Below are positions 36,501-47,488 of a DNA stretch of 64,000 nucleotides, piece after piece. Made by a program: the position numbers and the translations under genes. Under the pieces are notes generated by a model that made no database searches, was not told where the DNA came from, and was given only the letters and a program-made list of their open reading frames with translations. Numbering within the stretch: the first letter of the stretch is position 1; every line of letters starts with the position of its first letter. The stretch is from Gonapodya prolifera JEL478 (taxonomy: Eukaryota; Monoblepharomycota; Monoblepharidomycetes; Monoblepharidales; Gonapodyaceae), in NCBI GenBank assembly GCA_001574975.1, contig KQ965739.1:508966-572965 (forward strand), read 5' to 3'.

Positions 36501-36854
36501 TTTTTGAATCATATGGGTCGATAACAGCTGAGGGACACTTCATGTCATTCCAGAGAACAAAAAATGTTCTGCTCGGCGCAATATCTGTGGCAATAATGAA
36601 GTGTAGATTCCTACAGGATAGATTGTGCAAATTACATGGCATACTCCCACGAACGCCTATGTACACGCGACATCACGACTCGTCCATTTTATTATCCATT
36701 TTCTCCTGAATACTCTTCAGAAAGTCTCGCACCGTTGCCAAATTCGGATCAAGGCCAATTGATTGCAGTAGAGGGCCCAGTTGACCTGTTCGAACTAAGT
36801 AGACGCGAGAATATCCGGGAAAGGTTTGTATATCTCTCGAAAAGCGAAACATAG
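35274..36854 (+). CDS. Membrane-anchored methyltransferase (Methyltransf_24-like), intact copy
   Basis: Exons: 35274-35437, 35586-35843, 35906-36017, 36078-36211, 36268-36489, and probably 36617-36854. The first exon gives an anchor (LITVITIAVLIVGGVFL). Motif I is TICEVGYGAGHSSVLYL across an intron, followed by LYSFDIFP. CDLISIDGAHIPPQPFFDIL is the Methyltransf_24 acidic/His block, then IMVLDDMEF. The strong donor GTATGT at 36490 and acceptor CTACAG before 36617 add a last exon (DCANYMAYSHERLC). That exon would overlap, antisense, the 3' coding end of RPN13. If the intron is retained the protein stops at 36709. It is divergent from the giant GT gene. Sugar O-methylation is inferred from context. 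Confidence 0.68.
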
Positions 36855-38123
36855 CAGACTTACTGGCTGCCTGCAACCGACGTAATTGCTGCTTGAATTG
36901 TGGACTCCTTACCACCTCAGCCACTTCTTCCTTCGTGCGAGGAGCATCATCGGGTAAATGAGGGAAAAGCGCCTGTAGAGCCGCTGAGTTCTCCAAGACT
37001 GGTGAAACCTTTTCCGCCGAAAAGGCATCCGAAAGCTCCACATCTAGATGAAGAGGTGGGTAATCATTCGACGCCGCGATTTTTTTTTAAAAAAAATCAA
37101 TTACCCTCCATTCCCTGGGGAACTGTTATTCCTGCAATTAAATCACGAATTTGCTGAAGTTGATTCTGAGCGGCACCGCCCGCTGCTGCTCCAGGTCCTG
37201 CAGCTGATGAAGGCGTTGCAACCGGGGGCTCTGGCGGAGCGGTGGATGGCGCGGACACCATGGGAATGTCGGAAGAGCTGTGTGGAAATGGGAATTGGCG
37301 AGTCTTCGAAGTAGTAATGTTCTCAACACCAAGCTCACTCTGAGCTCCCGGGGGATACGTCTTCATCTCCAGATTCTCCGTTAATTGCCTGGTTAATCTT
37401 TGCCACGACGGAAGTGTCTTTCTCGGAACTGGGTTCTGAAGGAGAAAGTGAGCGCATGTTCCTCTCTAACAAAATCCAAGCCGCTCAATAACCTTGCATC
37501 CAGTAGAAATGCTTTGCAGAGGAAGACTCAAATTTCAGCCTGTAAATACAGCACACGGCAGGGAAGCAAAGTCGTCAGACACCACTCGTCTTGTCATGTC
37601 TGCACTATCGTCTCACATGAAGACACGACTTTTCGATTGAGTTACCGCCATGAACGTTGCTTCCATTGGAAACACGATCCAGTCATCCTCAATAGCGTTG
37701 GTCTTCCTGTCTTTCCAGACGAAATGAAGGAGACCGTCGTCGCTCTGTTTCCAATATGAGGAATGAATCGCAAAGCCCGTTCAAGAAAGTCGGCATCAGC
37801 GAGTGAAATTCATTAGTGATGTGGAGAAGGCAGGGCAGGGATGGATGCAATTAGTAAAGACGGTTCAGGTTGAAGAATCGGTTGGGATTCGCGTTACCAA
37901 GAACAATCACCTTGTAAAGATAGATAAGCCCTCTTCTTGGGTCAGGCTTTACCATGGAACCATCTCGAAAGAGTTTTCCTGTTCGATTTTCGGGAGTTGC
38001 GTGATACACAACAGAACCCGCAATATGCGGACGAAGATTCGCACCAGCTTTGAATTCAACAATGTTTGAGCTTTTAGGTGCCGCAGCAGCTGCGAAGACG
38101 TTTGCTGGGAGGGGTGCCGACAT
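36673..38123 (-). CDS. RPN13: Proteasome ubiquitin receptor Rpn13 (ADRM1)
   Basis: Subunit of the 19S proteasome cap that binds ubiquitin through its Pru domain and recruits the deubiquitinase UCH37 through its C-terminal DEUBAD domain. Exon 1 (38123-37911) has SNIVEFKAGANLR and KPDPRRGLIYLYK. The next exon continues DDGLLHFVWKDRKTNAIEDD and IVFPMEATFMAV, then LKFESSSAKHFYWMQ, completing the Pru domain. A Gly/Ala/Pro linker (QNQLQQIRDLIAGI) leads to the DEUBAD domain in the last exons: ALQALFPHLPDDAPRTKEEV, SPQFKQQLRRLQAA, GQLGPLLQSIGLDPN and DFLKSIQEKMD. I read five or more exons. A T8A8 run lies in an intron near 37080. It is a housekeeping gene boxed in by the inverted duplication. Family call is firm; inner junctions less so. 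Confidence 0.88.
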
Positions 38124-38274
38124 TTGTTCGTGAACGACGCTGGGGTGCTTGGTTGGTTCTTCAACAGAGAGCCGGCTTTACAGTCAATTTAATTTGTTAA
38201 CACAACTACCAGACATATTCCGCCGCGCAAAACATCTTCTGCGCACTACATGAGGTCGAAATTGTCAGAACTTT

Positions 38275-39498
38275 TGGTCATACCCAGGATGTGAACACCA
38301 ACATACCCCGCTTTAACATACGAAGTGTAGTACTCGACGTTCGCAAATTCCCGATCTGTGAAGGCTTCCCCTCTCAAGCATTCTCGCTCCTTTGCGACAC
38401 CCTCGTTGACTGCTCTTTCAAGCTCAGGATGGAGAAACTCCATGTCATCCAACACCATTATTGATTCCGGTCTGGCAAGTGCCCGGAAATGGAGTATATC
38501 GAAGAACGGCTGGGGTGGTGAGTGGGAACTGCAGACTAATGATTCCAGTTAAAGGGCACGCTGATCATTATTTGACTCACCCATCAATCGAAATGAGGTC
38601 ACACTTGGTGTGAGGATGTTTCCGTGCAAACTCGGGAATAGAGGTATTGGAGTCTCCACTGACAGTAGTAAAACGCGAGGCATAATGTTCACGAATATAA
38701 TTCAATGTCACTTGCTGAAAAAAGCAGTAGAAACGGAATGGTCAAAGTAACCGAAGGTGCCTTTTACGATATACCCTCACCTGGAAGACATTTTGCTTTT
38801 CCAATACTTCCCATTGTGGGGTATTGTCGACAGGGAATATGTCAAAGCTGTAAAGATGAGCGTTTGGGTTCATTGTAAGATAAAGCACGGAACTGGTAGA
38901 CATAAAGCAAACGGGTTACACCTCTGGGACAGCGGAAGACGACACCAGACATACCTGTGACCTGCGCCATACCCAACCTCGCAAATGGTTTTCACGTGCG
39001 GCGCTGCTGCAGCTCGAGCATAGTAGTATACTTGACTGGGAAGCCCTATCACAATGAAGTTAAGCTCTCCGCACTCGGTCAGAGAGTGTGTCTTTCAGCC
39101 AAATACTCGCAAGCAATGTTTCCAATCACCCCCTGTCGCCCTCCTGCCGCTTCGTCCAGTCCAGTTTGCAGTTTTCGAAGGGTGGCATAGTACCGCCCGA
39201 GGTTTTGGAAGAACCTTGGGTAACATTAGAACAATTGGATGGCGGCGAATAATTAAATTGAGAGTTCCATAAAAGAGCATGCTCGCGACGCAGGCACAAG
39301 AGACTCGGTCGCCGCGCTTGGCAGAGCTCACATGGGAGTGTTGGGTGACCAGTCTCCTACACCGGCAACGGTAATCGAAATGCTTGGAACGAGAGCACGC
39401 CCAGATAGAAAAACCAGTCCAAGTATCAAGGAAGTAATCGCTATGACTGTGACCATCGGCGCCCGTGCAAAACGGGTTGTCCTTCCAAGAAGATCCAT
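38275..39498 (-). pseudogene. Broken copy of the Methyltransf_24-like gene
   Basis: Inverted paralogue of the gene at 35274. The first exon (39498-39332) is open, with anchor MVTVIAITSLILGLVFL and the shared WSPNTP before the donor. In the second exon the copy has two extra bases around 39080-39096 relative to its partner, just after GNIACEYLAE, which puts TGA in frame. Downstream exons are all open and conserved (SSVLYLTMNPNAHLYSFDIF, CDLISIDGSHSPPQPFFDIL, IMVLDDMEF). Similarity ends just past the last shared donor, so the final exon of the partner is missing. The frameshift plus the lost 3' end suggest a recent pseudogene. A sequencing error at the two bases is possible but would not restore the 3' end. 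Confidence 0.7.
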
Positions 39499-39605
39499 CT
39501 CGCGCAGTGGGAGTTCCACTCGAAGCTCAAAGACAATCGATGGATTCCTCCACGCGGGGTAGAGCCTTTGATCCAGAGGAATATGGTGGCTCTGACGAAT
39601 TAAAT
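38275..39605 (-). repeat. Inverted duplication, right arm
   Basis: Reverse-complement counterpart of 35165-36500, with the RPN13 gene lying between the arms. The arm includes about 105 bases upstream of the ATG (shared CCACCATATTCCT and CGTGGAGG blocks), so the promoter was copied too. Its inner end stops about 150 bases before the RPN13 start codon. Confidence 0.75.
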
Positions 39606-39656
39606 TCCGGACCAATCGATCGTTGAAAGAAGAAGTGGCGCCAACATCTTTCAAAA

Positions 39657-40646
39657 ATGACATTACATTTCCGCCATACAATCCCCGTTCTCGTGTTTCT
39701 ATGCTTACTTGCATTTTACATGCTCTCCCAGAGGGACTCCCACCTCGCCAAGCGGCCAGGAGGTGCACTCTTCTCTGACCCAACTCGTCGTCCTGTCGCC
39801 ATCGCCACGATTATCACATCTGACGCATACCTCGATGCAGCCATGGCTTTGCGCTACTCGATCCGAAAGCGCGGCACGGTGGCACGGACAATCGCCGCCT
39901 ACGTCCCCAAGCAGCTCTCCAACCGGTCGTTGTGCTTCTTGGAAGCAGTGGGGTGGGAGCTCCGGCCGGTGCCCCTTATCAAAGCTCCAGATCCCGGCGA
40001 TGGGAGGAAAATTGCTGACGACCGGTTCAAGGACTTGTTCTCGAAACTGCAGTTGTATAAGTGGACAGAGTATGAGCACATCTTGCTGCTCGACGCCGAT
40101 ACGCTGCTCTTGAGATCAATTGACGATATCTGGGATTTGAATGTTGACTTGGCAGCTGTTGGTGACGTTTGGATGGATAGACTGGACCTTGGATTTAATG
40201 CTGGTGTGCTCTACTTTCGTCCAGACATGGGCACCTTCAAAGCAATGGAGAACTCCATCTACCGAGATGTTGATAAGTACGACATAACGTGGTCAGAACA
40301 AGCATTTTTAAACTACTTTTATCGCTTCAAGTTAGTGCTTGTCGTTGTTGTGACCGACCCGATGATGTTTGAACATTGTTCCCGCAGGTCCGTACGTCTG
40401 CCGTATGCCTATAACTGCCCTTTAGCTTTGAAAATGCACAAAGACGCGTGGCCAGTTGTTCGACCTGAGGCCGTCATCCTTCATTTCACATTACAAAAGC
40501 CTTGGAACCATCCCCGTCCAGGCCCTCAGGGGAATTGGGCGTCGGAACAATTCGCCGAAGAATTTAATGAATTCTGGGCGGTCAAAGACGAACTTGATAA
40601 CGATACACGATATAATGGCTTCCAGTGTAGAGATAGCAGGAGCTAG
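39657..40646 (+). CDS. GT8 family glycosyltransferase (glycogenin/galactinol-synthase-like)
   Basis: Type II membrane protein; the anchor is TIPVLVFLCLLAFYML (residues 8-23). GT8 marks in order: IATIITSDAYLDAAMALRYS, DLFSKLQLYKWTEYEHILLL, the DXD site LLLDADTLLL, VGDVWMDRLDLGFNAGVLYF, WSEQAFLNYFY and VILHFTLQKPWNHP. A 57-base, stop-free intron (40331-40387) is likely, since its removal gives FKSVRLPYAYNC, matching the family's R-L-P-Y-x-Y-N. Retention would insert VLVVVV-type residues. The anchor argues against cytosolic glycogenin and for a Golgi enzyme using a UDP-sugar. Its ATG is 158 bases from that of the divergent pseudogene. Confidence 0.85.
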   Translation: MTLHFRHTIPVLVFLCLLAFYMLSQRDSHLAKRPGGALFSDPTRRPVAIATIITSDAYLDAAMALRYSIRKRGTVARTIAAYVPKQLSNRSLCFLEAVGWELRPVPLIKAPDPGDGRKIADDRFKDLFSKLQLYKWTEYEHILLLDADTLLLRSIDDIWDLNVDLAAVGDVWMDRLDLGFNAGVLYFRPDMGTFKAMENSIYRDVDKYDITWSEQAFLNYFYRFKLVLVVVVTDPMMFEHCSRRSVRLPYAYNCPLALKMHKDAWPVVRPEAVILHFTLQKPWNHPRPGPQGNWASEQFAEEFNEFWAVKDELDNDTRYNGFQCRDSRS

Positions 40647-40996
40647 TCAGTCGCTGTTGTTACCCTGTAACTTGTATGGCTATGCCACCGTGAGCGGCTG
40701 CATACCCTTGAACCATCACAGGATCTAACGAGTGACAATGTTTACGTAACAGTTACAGAGGTTCCAATCGCGAGATTTTGTCGTCCTTTTTTGTGTTAGA
40801 GCTCTGAGGGCGCGATTGAGTCGAAATTGCGCGTGAAAAAAGACGACTTGGTGGACAAAAAGGTTTGAGGAGCTGTGAGAGGCGAAGGTTCTTTGGTCAG
40901 CAAAAGCGATCGCAGGGACGACTGATGAGGCCTCGCCAAGTGTATCGTTGGTCGCAGCCCGCGCCCAAATTTTCCGTAAAGTGACACGTCCATGTG
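40647..40996. other. Intergenic region upstream of GT71 copy 3
   Basis: About 350 bases between two plus-strand genes, holding the end of the GT8 transcript and the promoter of the next gene. No TATA box, repeat or RNA gene is evident. Confidence 0.4.
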
Positions 40997-42848
40997 ATGG
41001 CAGGTGCACGGAAACTCAACGTCCGGCGCACGCTTCTGGTCGCAGCGGTGGTGTTGGCAATGCTGGTGTGGTTGCTCGCCCCGTCCAGCGACAGGAACAG
41101 CCAATACCCTGCCGCCACGGACTCGTACCCGGAGAGCAGCCTACTTAACGTGGACTGGACATCATCCGGTTTCGGGGTCGGCGCAGATCCCTCAAATCTG
41201 ACGTTGGCCCATTTCGAGACCGCTATCCTGGCAAAGAAGGAGCTGCTATCTCAAACCGAAGCTCAAGATATAAGCACACTTGGCAAGAGAATACGTGCTT
41301 ATGTAAAACTTCACATGATGCTCCTGGCACTCCATGACCAGACGCGACGACGGTCGCTGGCATCCTGCGCTTCAGAAGGCTCAGGATGTCTCTCAAAGGA
41401 CCCTAACACAGAGTCAGCCTACGCGCGACTTGTTCTTGACGACTTCTCCCACCTGGTAGCGGCGTTGGAGCGCTCTCTCTTCCAATTTTTCGGCGGTAAC
41501 ATATCCACACCCCTTCACCTGTACAGCCTCTTCGCGCGAGAACCACGAACACGCGGAATAGTCATCTCCGCTGGAAATGGACACGTTCGGCTCGCAATGG
41601 TGGCAATCAGATCCGTCAGGGCTGCTGGGTGCACCCTACCGATAGAGGTCATGCATGCTGGACCTTCAGACCTCGTACAGGAATTTCGAGACAAGATAAT
41701 GTCTTTGGGAGACGGTTATGATATTGTCACGAAGGATGTTTATCAATTCATCGACAATAGTGCGGCTGGTATTGGAGGATGGGCCGTGAAACCCTTTGCC
41801 ATAATGTATTCGAGCTTCGCGGAGGTGCTTTTTCAAGATGCAGATGTTCTCTGGCTCGGAAGTCCGAACGAAGTGTTTGAAGACCCGGTCTATAAGTCCA
41901 CGGGAACACTCTTCTACATGGACAGGGTGAGAAACAAAGACTTGATAGTTTTACCTCGTTGTTGATAACTTGAATGGACAGCGCACACTCTTTGGCGTGG
42001 GGGAAGAAACCTACAATTTCGCAGTGAGCGTCCTCCCCGAGACCATGAGGAATCCCGTTCCAGAGGCCCTCAAGTCTCAAAACGCGATGCTTGCGGGAAA
42101 ATCTTCGCACCAGCAAGAGTCCGGAGTGGTCGCGGTTGATAAGAGTCGCATCAGCAATATTTACGGCCTCTTGACGACGTGCAAACTCAACACCGCGGAA
42201 ACGCGAGACAAAGCCGTCTACAATAGGGTCTTTGGCGATAAGGAGACCTTTTGGCTTGGCTGGGAGATGGCCGGCATGTCCGCCATGGACGGTATGTACG
42301 GGTGGACCCCGTGGCCCATGATTCAAATCGGATACATTCTTCGGGGTGACCAGGATGCCGAATGGGTCATCAAAGAGGCGAACTGGGGTGTACCCTACCA
42401 GGGCCACGAAAACGACAAAGACATTCGCAGGATTTGTTCCCTGCAATTGGGTCACCTGGACGCGACGGGTACCCGACCACTGTGGTTCAATGGCGGCCCG
42501 TTGCGCGACAAGTTCCTCGGAGCGGCGTCCCCAGTTACAACGCCCACGCACTGGGCTGTGGAGCACCATTCGCGGTGGGATTTGTTCACGGACAATATCG
42601 CCTGCCTGTATCTCAAACCAGACACAGGCCCCGACGTTTCAAATGATGGCACCGTGACGGAACGGCCCAATATTGCGATAGAATTTGAGCTTGATCACGG
42701 AGACGGGCACAGTGTGGGAAGAACTAAAATGTCATATGTGGACAAAGCCGATGGAGGGTTCGGTGGTGCACTTGCGCATAAGCTCAAGCCAAAAGAATTA
42801 AAACTGTTTGATACCCTGAAGATTTGGTGGGAGGAGACGAACAGATAG
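40997..42848 (+). CDS. GT71 / Mnn1-like mannosyltransferase family protein, copy 3
   Basis: Third and most diverged GT71 paralogue. Anchor: TLLVAAVVLAMLVWLLA (residues about 12-28). Core blocks: MVAIRSVRAAGC, EVMHAGPSDLVQE, GWAVKPFAIMYSSF, the DXD site VLFQDADVLWL, HQQESGVVAVDKSR and FGDKETFWLGWEM. Only one intron (41937-41981, 45 bases) is present, at the same DR|RT position as in copies 1 and 2. The other introns of those copies are absent, with the sequence reading straight through. It has lost the acidic DDD of the EFMYAGDDDLP block, which reads HAGPSDL, so acceptor use may differ. It converges on the exostosin-like gene, 76 bases away. Confidence 0.87.
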
Positions 42849-42924
42849 ATTGAAGAATAATTTATGGCTTGCAAATGTCTTTCACATGTACGTGCAGCGC
42901 GACTACATGTGTGAAAAGTCCTAT

Positions 42925-44681
42925 TCATCCATATGGAAGATCCGCGAGTCCTCCTCTATATCTCGACTCAATGATTTCGAGGACGGTCGCCATCATGGCC
43001 TCCCAGCTAACCATGTAGCGGTCAAATAAATCCGCGATCCGTCTTTTTATCTCCCATACTCTTCTTCCTCCATCTGCGGTTGCCAAATGTCGCAGGTATG
43101 TGGTTATGCGTTCCCGGCCTTGTTCCGTTTCCAGTTCCTCCACGTTGAAGAAAACGGCAATGCTTCTATAGTCGATTACTTCCGAAAAAGGAAGAGGGTA
43201 TGAAGGGGTATAGAATATCACAGGGATGGCGCCTGTTGATAGTGTTTCGTAAAATCGATCTGTAGCGGGAAGGATATCTGTCAGCTCGAGCATTATGTGC
43301 GACAGTCGATGAATTACATTCATGAACTCCGTAACCTCCAACGAGTGCACTGAATGTCGTATTTACTAAGAGATCTGTCAGATAGCTTCCAACATGAGTG
43401 TCGAGATAATGAGAATAATGGACCCAATCTCACCGTCGTAATCGTACTTTGCATACATCGGATCTGTTTTCTCGCAGTCCGCCATGGGGTTGTACTCCGT
43501 GAGATTCATGTATGGCCAACTCCCACTGCACTTCGCGACGCTGATGATGTCTTCATTGTTGTGAAGTTGGAGGATTACAGTTCGAAGAGGCTTATCATGG
43601 TACCTCGAGCCCTTGAACGTCAAGAGATACTTGGTTCGAAAGGGGTTGCGCTCATTTGGAGGCTGTCCCGCGTGGAATCTCGAACCCGAGTTGCTCCATA
43701 GCCAACTTGCACCACCTCGTCGAATGTTGCCGCTTGGATCAACAAGGCGTAGGTGGTGAAGAGATTTCCAATTCCGCAGAGGCATCGTCACATCAAATCC
43801 TACTCGTGGCTGATTCGCGTAGAAGTTGGTGCTTACGACGATGCTGTGTGCAACAAGCTGTCCTGGATCCGGATCCTGAACCTGAAAGAGTATATGATTC
43901 TTTCCCAGTGTACCAGAGAAGTTCCAGTAGCTCAGCGACTCCATATGTTGAAGGGCGAACTCCCTCGAGAACAGACATTGGTTATATGCGCAGGACAAAT
44001 CCAGCGAAGGAATGAAAAGACACGCTTGCTCTGGATCGTGCGTTATGAGGCGCCGTAGGCGCTTTTCGTGGTCGAGAGGTAGTTCGGCTTTAGATGAGAA
44101 CGATAGGCCGATTGGTTGTGGATTGGATGCTTTATGCTCCTTGAGTGGGGAATTTCGATTTTCTAAGCTCCAATTGGCAGCTCTCTCGACAGGAAGAAGA
44201 GCTTCGCTTTGGAACCATGCTACAGGAAGGGTCGCATTCCGTGGGTAGACATAACTTCGTTGTCCCGTTAGAACATTTCCGTGGAGCAGTTCCACAAACA
44301 CTCACGCTCTGAAGCCTTTACGTCGACGGCAAAGATCGAAATCAAAGCATGTATACATGTTACATAGCTTGCGCCAGTAGAATGGGGGCATATCCGTCCA
44401 GGCCCAAATGTCATCGTGAGCTCTCGGGATGGACGGGATCGACACATTGGATGGATACGGATGCTTTTTCACTCGCCGATGTTCTCCAGCATCTTTCCTC
44501 TAGATGCCACGTCCAGGTTAGAATCCGCCAAAGGGAAAGGGAAAGGGAACAGTAGCGATCATACATTGAAGCTGGGAAAGGAAACGAGGCTCCGGAGAAT
44601 GAATGGAATGACGAAAATAGAAGCGAGTAATACTAGGCGGAAATGTCGCCGTAGATGAGGATATGATTGCAACCAAATCAT
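42925..44681 (-). CDS. GT47 exostosin-family glycosyltransferase
   Basis: Four exons: 44681-44565, 44499-44306, 44254-43434 and 43349-42925. Exon 1 encodes an anchor (LVLLASIFVIPFILRSLVSF). Exons 2 and 3 join as KGFRAYVYPRNATLPVAWFQ, the usual exostosin N-terminal strand preceded by a Cys-rich CFDFDLC. Next come EQACLFIPSLDLSC, YWNFSGTLGKNHILF, TKYLLTFKGSRYHDKPLR and, in the last exon, LTDILPATDRFYETLSTGAI followed by PVIF. That last block is the exostosin 'R-F-E-A-L-x-x-G-x-I-P-V' signature. Animal exostosins build heparan sulfate and plant GT47 build hemicellulose or pectin; fungi rarely carry this family. No second GT64 domain is present, so it is a single-activity enzyme. Confidence 0.82.
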
Positions 44682-44975
44682 GGCGGTGATTCAAGACTCG
44701 ATCATTTGGTTGCGGTTGTCTGGGTCTGTCCAGAAGTGAAGACAAATGAATTCGACCTCAACAGAGAGAGAACGAACCAGTGCTTAGTAATCTTAATTAC
44801 AGTACATAATAGCTCGAATGCAAATCAGAAGACTAGAATTTATTTTTCCTCAGTGCGAAAAGCAACTACTTGCCCAATAAGCTGATACATTGGTATGTGG
44901 GCGTTGACAAAGTGTTTATAAGTCAATTGACAATTTTGATACGAGGAGAAGAGTTTGGGAGTGCAATGGTATCCT

Positions 44976-46286
44976 TCAATCCTGGTGCAATTGTGACGCG
45001 TGAACCAACAAAAACTCGGTGCAAGCAGTACATAGGACATTGTGTTCTGATGAGGTATCATGATGTCCGTGAAATCCGTGAATAAGAAATCAAGTTCCAA
45101 GTACCATGTGTAGCGACTCACCTTTAATGACAACATGATAACCCAATTTTCTCCAACTCTTGTAATACTCAAGAACCTGTCGAGTGTTGTACAAGAGGCT
45201 TCCATAAAAATGCATTTCCACCGCTATTTGTGTTGGCAGAACGACGGGATTTTTCAAAAGTGTCCGGAAGACCTGATGCTCGCCGCCTTCAATGTCCTGT
45301 TCAATTCAAACATGTTAGCAGCTGCCGGCGGCTGAACAATCTTGTAGAAACGTCACCATTTTCAAAATATCCACAGCATTATGGCCAAGTTCTGTTACGA
45401 TGCTTTCGAATGTTTTGTAGATTCGTCCGTAAGTCACACCGGCGTTGTCAACATCGCTCAGGCACCATGGCCGGAAATTGATGTATGAGTGGGTAGCAGG
45501 TGGCTCCGTAGAAGTGCAATCGAACGTCCAAATCTAAGCACAGAAGAGGACAAGAAGTAATATTTGCATAGTCGATTGATCACCTGCTTACCTGGCATTT
45601 TCCACCACTTTCCGCATGCATTGCATCCTCAAAACTGAAGTCCCCGTTACTCCCAAGAGAGTAAATAATGCATGGCTCAGTCTTCGGAACCACGCATATC
45701 CTACAGCACAGAGGGTCAATTTTATTGGACGCTGAGAGACTATTTGATCCAAGCAAGGAAGTAATACGCACCATTTCCCACCATCTCCAATTGCTGGCCG
45801 CCGAGCAAGGTGGTTCGGGTCACACATGTAGGTCGTTGGGATTAGATTGTACATATCCCACCCTCGCCCAGCTTGAAGAAACGTTTGAAGTTCGCCGTCG
45901 CTTAAAGCAAGAAATTCGTCCACGACCTTATCCACGTTAAGTTACCATATTAAGAGTGTATCAAGGATACGTCGAGAGATGAGACATACCTTGCTGAAGC
46001 TGCTCGACAGATACTCCCCCCAGCATTGGTTTGATCCCTCACGGCCCATGCCAGACTGTGCACTTTTCCGAGCTTTTTCTCGAAGGCATCCAAGAACAAT
46101 GGACATATCTGTCGAATTTTCATGGGATTCCAGTGCCATCGTCGGAAATCCTTGCTTCTGCGATAATTTGAATGGTTGGTGTGGTGAAAGGCGGCAGAGA
46201 GATGCGGTTGCGACCAAGAGAAGAAGGAAGACGATTGATGCTACGATGAAGCGCTCTGAAGGGAGGCGCATGGCCGCCCAGGTCAT
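44976..46286 (-). CDS. METTL24/FkbM-type methyltransferase, diverged member
   Basis: The ATG at 46286 opens an anchor (FIVASIVFLLLLVATASL). I read six exons. After the first intron (donor 45989) come VVDEFLALSDGELQTFLQAG and CDPNHLARRPAIGDGGKW. Then VPKTEPCIIYSLGSNGDFSF is the conserved Methyltransf_22 first block, and IWTFDCTS follows as its partner. LGHNAVDILKMDIEGGEHQV is assembled across an intron and gives the LKxDxEG hallmark. The fifth exon has IAVEMHFYGSLLYNTRQVL, and the last, after a donor at about 45122, is the short HNVLCTACTEFLLVH, with a stop at 44976. Members of this family carry E-G-x-E-x where others have E-G-F-E-W. It is tandem with the exostosin gene and likely acts in the Golgi lumen. 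Confidence 0.75.
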
Positions 46287-46952
46287 TTTCGCTCTTATTA
46301 GAGTTTGTGTCGCTTTGGGGCTTCTGAGATCTTCGTCCAAAATTAAATGCCGGCCGCAGGCCCGCCGAGGTGCAACCTTGAGGGGTGCAAGCCATAAGCA
46401 AGTGTTCTCATCTCGTCTCCCTTGACCAATGCTTTACTTGTATTCCGTTTGTTGACCTGGACACGACACAGGGGCTCCCACCACAATATCTGTGTAAGTA
46501 GAGCCTTTTCCATCTCAAAACATGCGGTCGCTCAATTTCCGCGAAGCCATTGTAGTTACCATGAAATTATCTGGAGTAAACACAAGTTCTCCCTCGTGAT
46601 TGGATCCAACGAATGGATGTTGTGCAACAAAACCGTGGTACAATCGATGCTTCGCATTCGCCATGTGACAACCAGTAAGGTACAACAAGTCGGAGTACTA
46701 GGACTTTAGTAGATCGCAACTACCAATAGAAAGCTACGAGTCCATCGGCGAGAAACCGAGTCCTGACAACCAGATTCTTGTCCGGTCACCCAACCGATTG
46801 CTCCTCGCGGGCGCTTATGGTCTCATGGCAAAATTCTCAATGCTATTGTTCGCTCGATTCCACCCCAGTCCCATACATCGCCCAACCCACCCAGCCATCC
46901 ACCCACTTTCCGCACCAATGAACTCCCACCAGCACCTGCGAGGTCCACGCCC
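46287..46952. other. Intergenic region
   Basis: About 670 bases between the start of a METTL24-type gene and the stop of NDUFB3, both on the minus strand. It should hold the promoter of the former. Short reading frames here have no recognisable product, splice logic or codon pattern. No repeat or RNA gene was seen. Confidence 0.4.
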
Positions 46953-47162
46953 TCAGTGGTGTGAATCTCCTCCCTGCATTTTATCATAAACGACGTATCC
47001 TGCGAAAACAGCGAGCGCCAGTGGCAAGCCGGGGGCAGCCGATCGCCAGGTTTTGGTGGAGGACCAGAATGGATGGTAGCGCCAAGCGTCGTAACGAGCC
47101 CAGTGATTTCTGAAGTTTACAGGGGCACTAGCGCGGAGGAACTTTGGGGGAAGGAAGCCCAT
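46953..47162 (-). CDS. Mitochondrial complex I B12 subunit (NDUFB3-like)
   Basis: A 69-residue, single-exon protein beginning MGFLPPKFLRASAPVN. It has NHWARYDAWRYHPFW, matching the family's W-A-R-N-E-A-W-R-Y block, then PGLPLALAVFAGYVVYDKM, the single transmembrane helix that places it in the membrane arm of NADH:ubiquinone oxidoreductase. The frame stays open 62 codons further upstream, but that extension is basic and Cys-rich and unlike the family, so I chose the ATG at 47162. Its length is in the normal range for this accessory subunit. It is divergent from the RGG-protein gene with about 330 bases between starts. Confidence 0.8.
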   Translation of the reverse strand: MGFLPPKFLRASAPVNFRNHWARYDAWRYHPFWSSTKTWRSAAPGLPLALAVFAGYVVYDKMQGGDSHH

Positions 47163-47488
47163 TGCGCGAGGAACGCGAGGAAAGGTCTGCTGTGCTGCGA
47201 ACTTCGAGTTTTCTTCACATCCCGGCCGCGCACACCCGCCTTTCGCTTTCGCTGCCCGTCCACTACATTCATTTTCAACCAAAATAAAGATTATTTTACG
47301 ACATATTCTTACAGCTTTCAATTCATTATTTGCTGGCACGGATGGCATGTCTTCGAATGGCGAACATAGAACTTCATCTTATATGGGATGAAAGGAGCGG
47401 TCATATTAGTTTCACAAACAGAAAAGAGGTGCAGCTTTCAAGTCGAGAACCGGCGGCAATAATTGATCAGTCAGTGAAACCCAATATC

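Noticed and set aside
37075-37105. The T8A8 palindrome as a terminator or transposon end
   Set aside because: It lies within an RPN13 intron, has no target duplication or partner end, and is a simple homopolymer pair.
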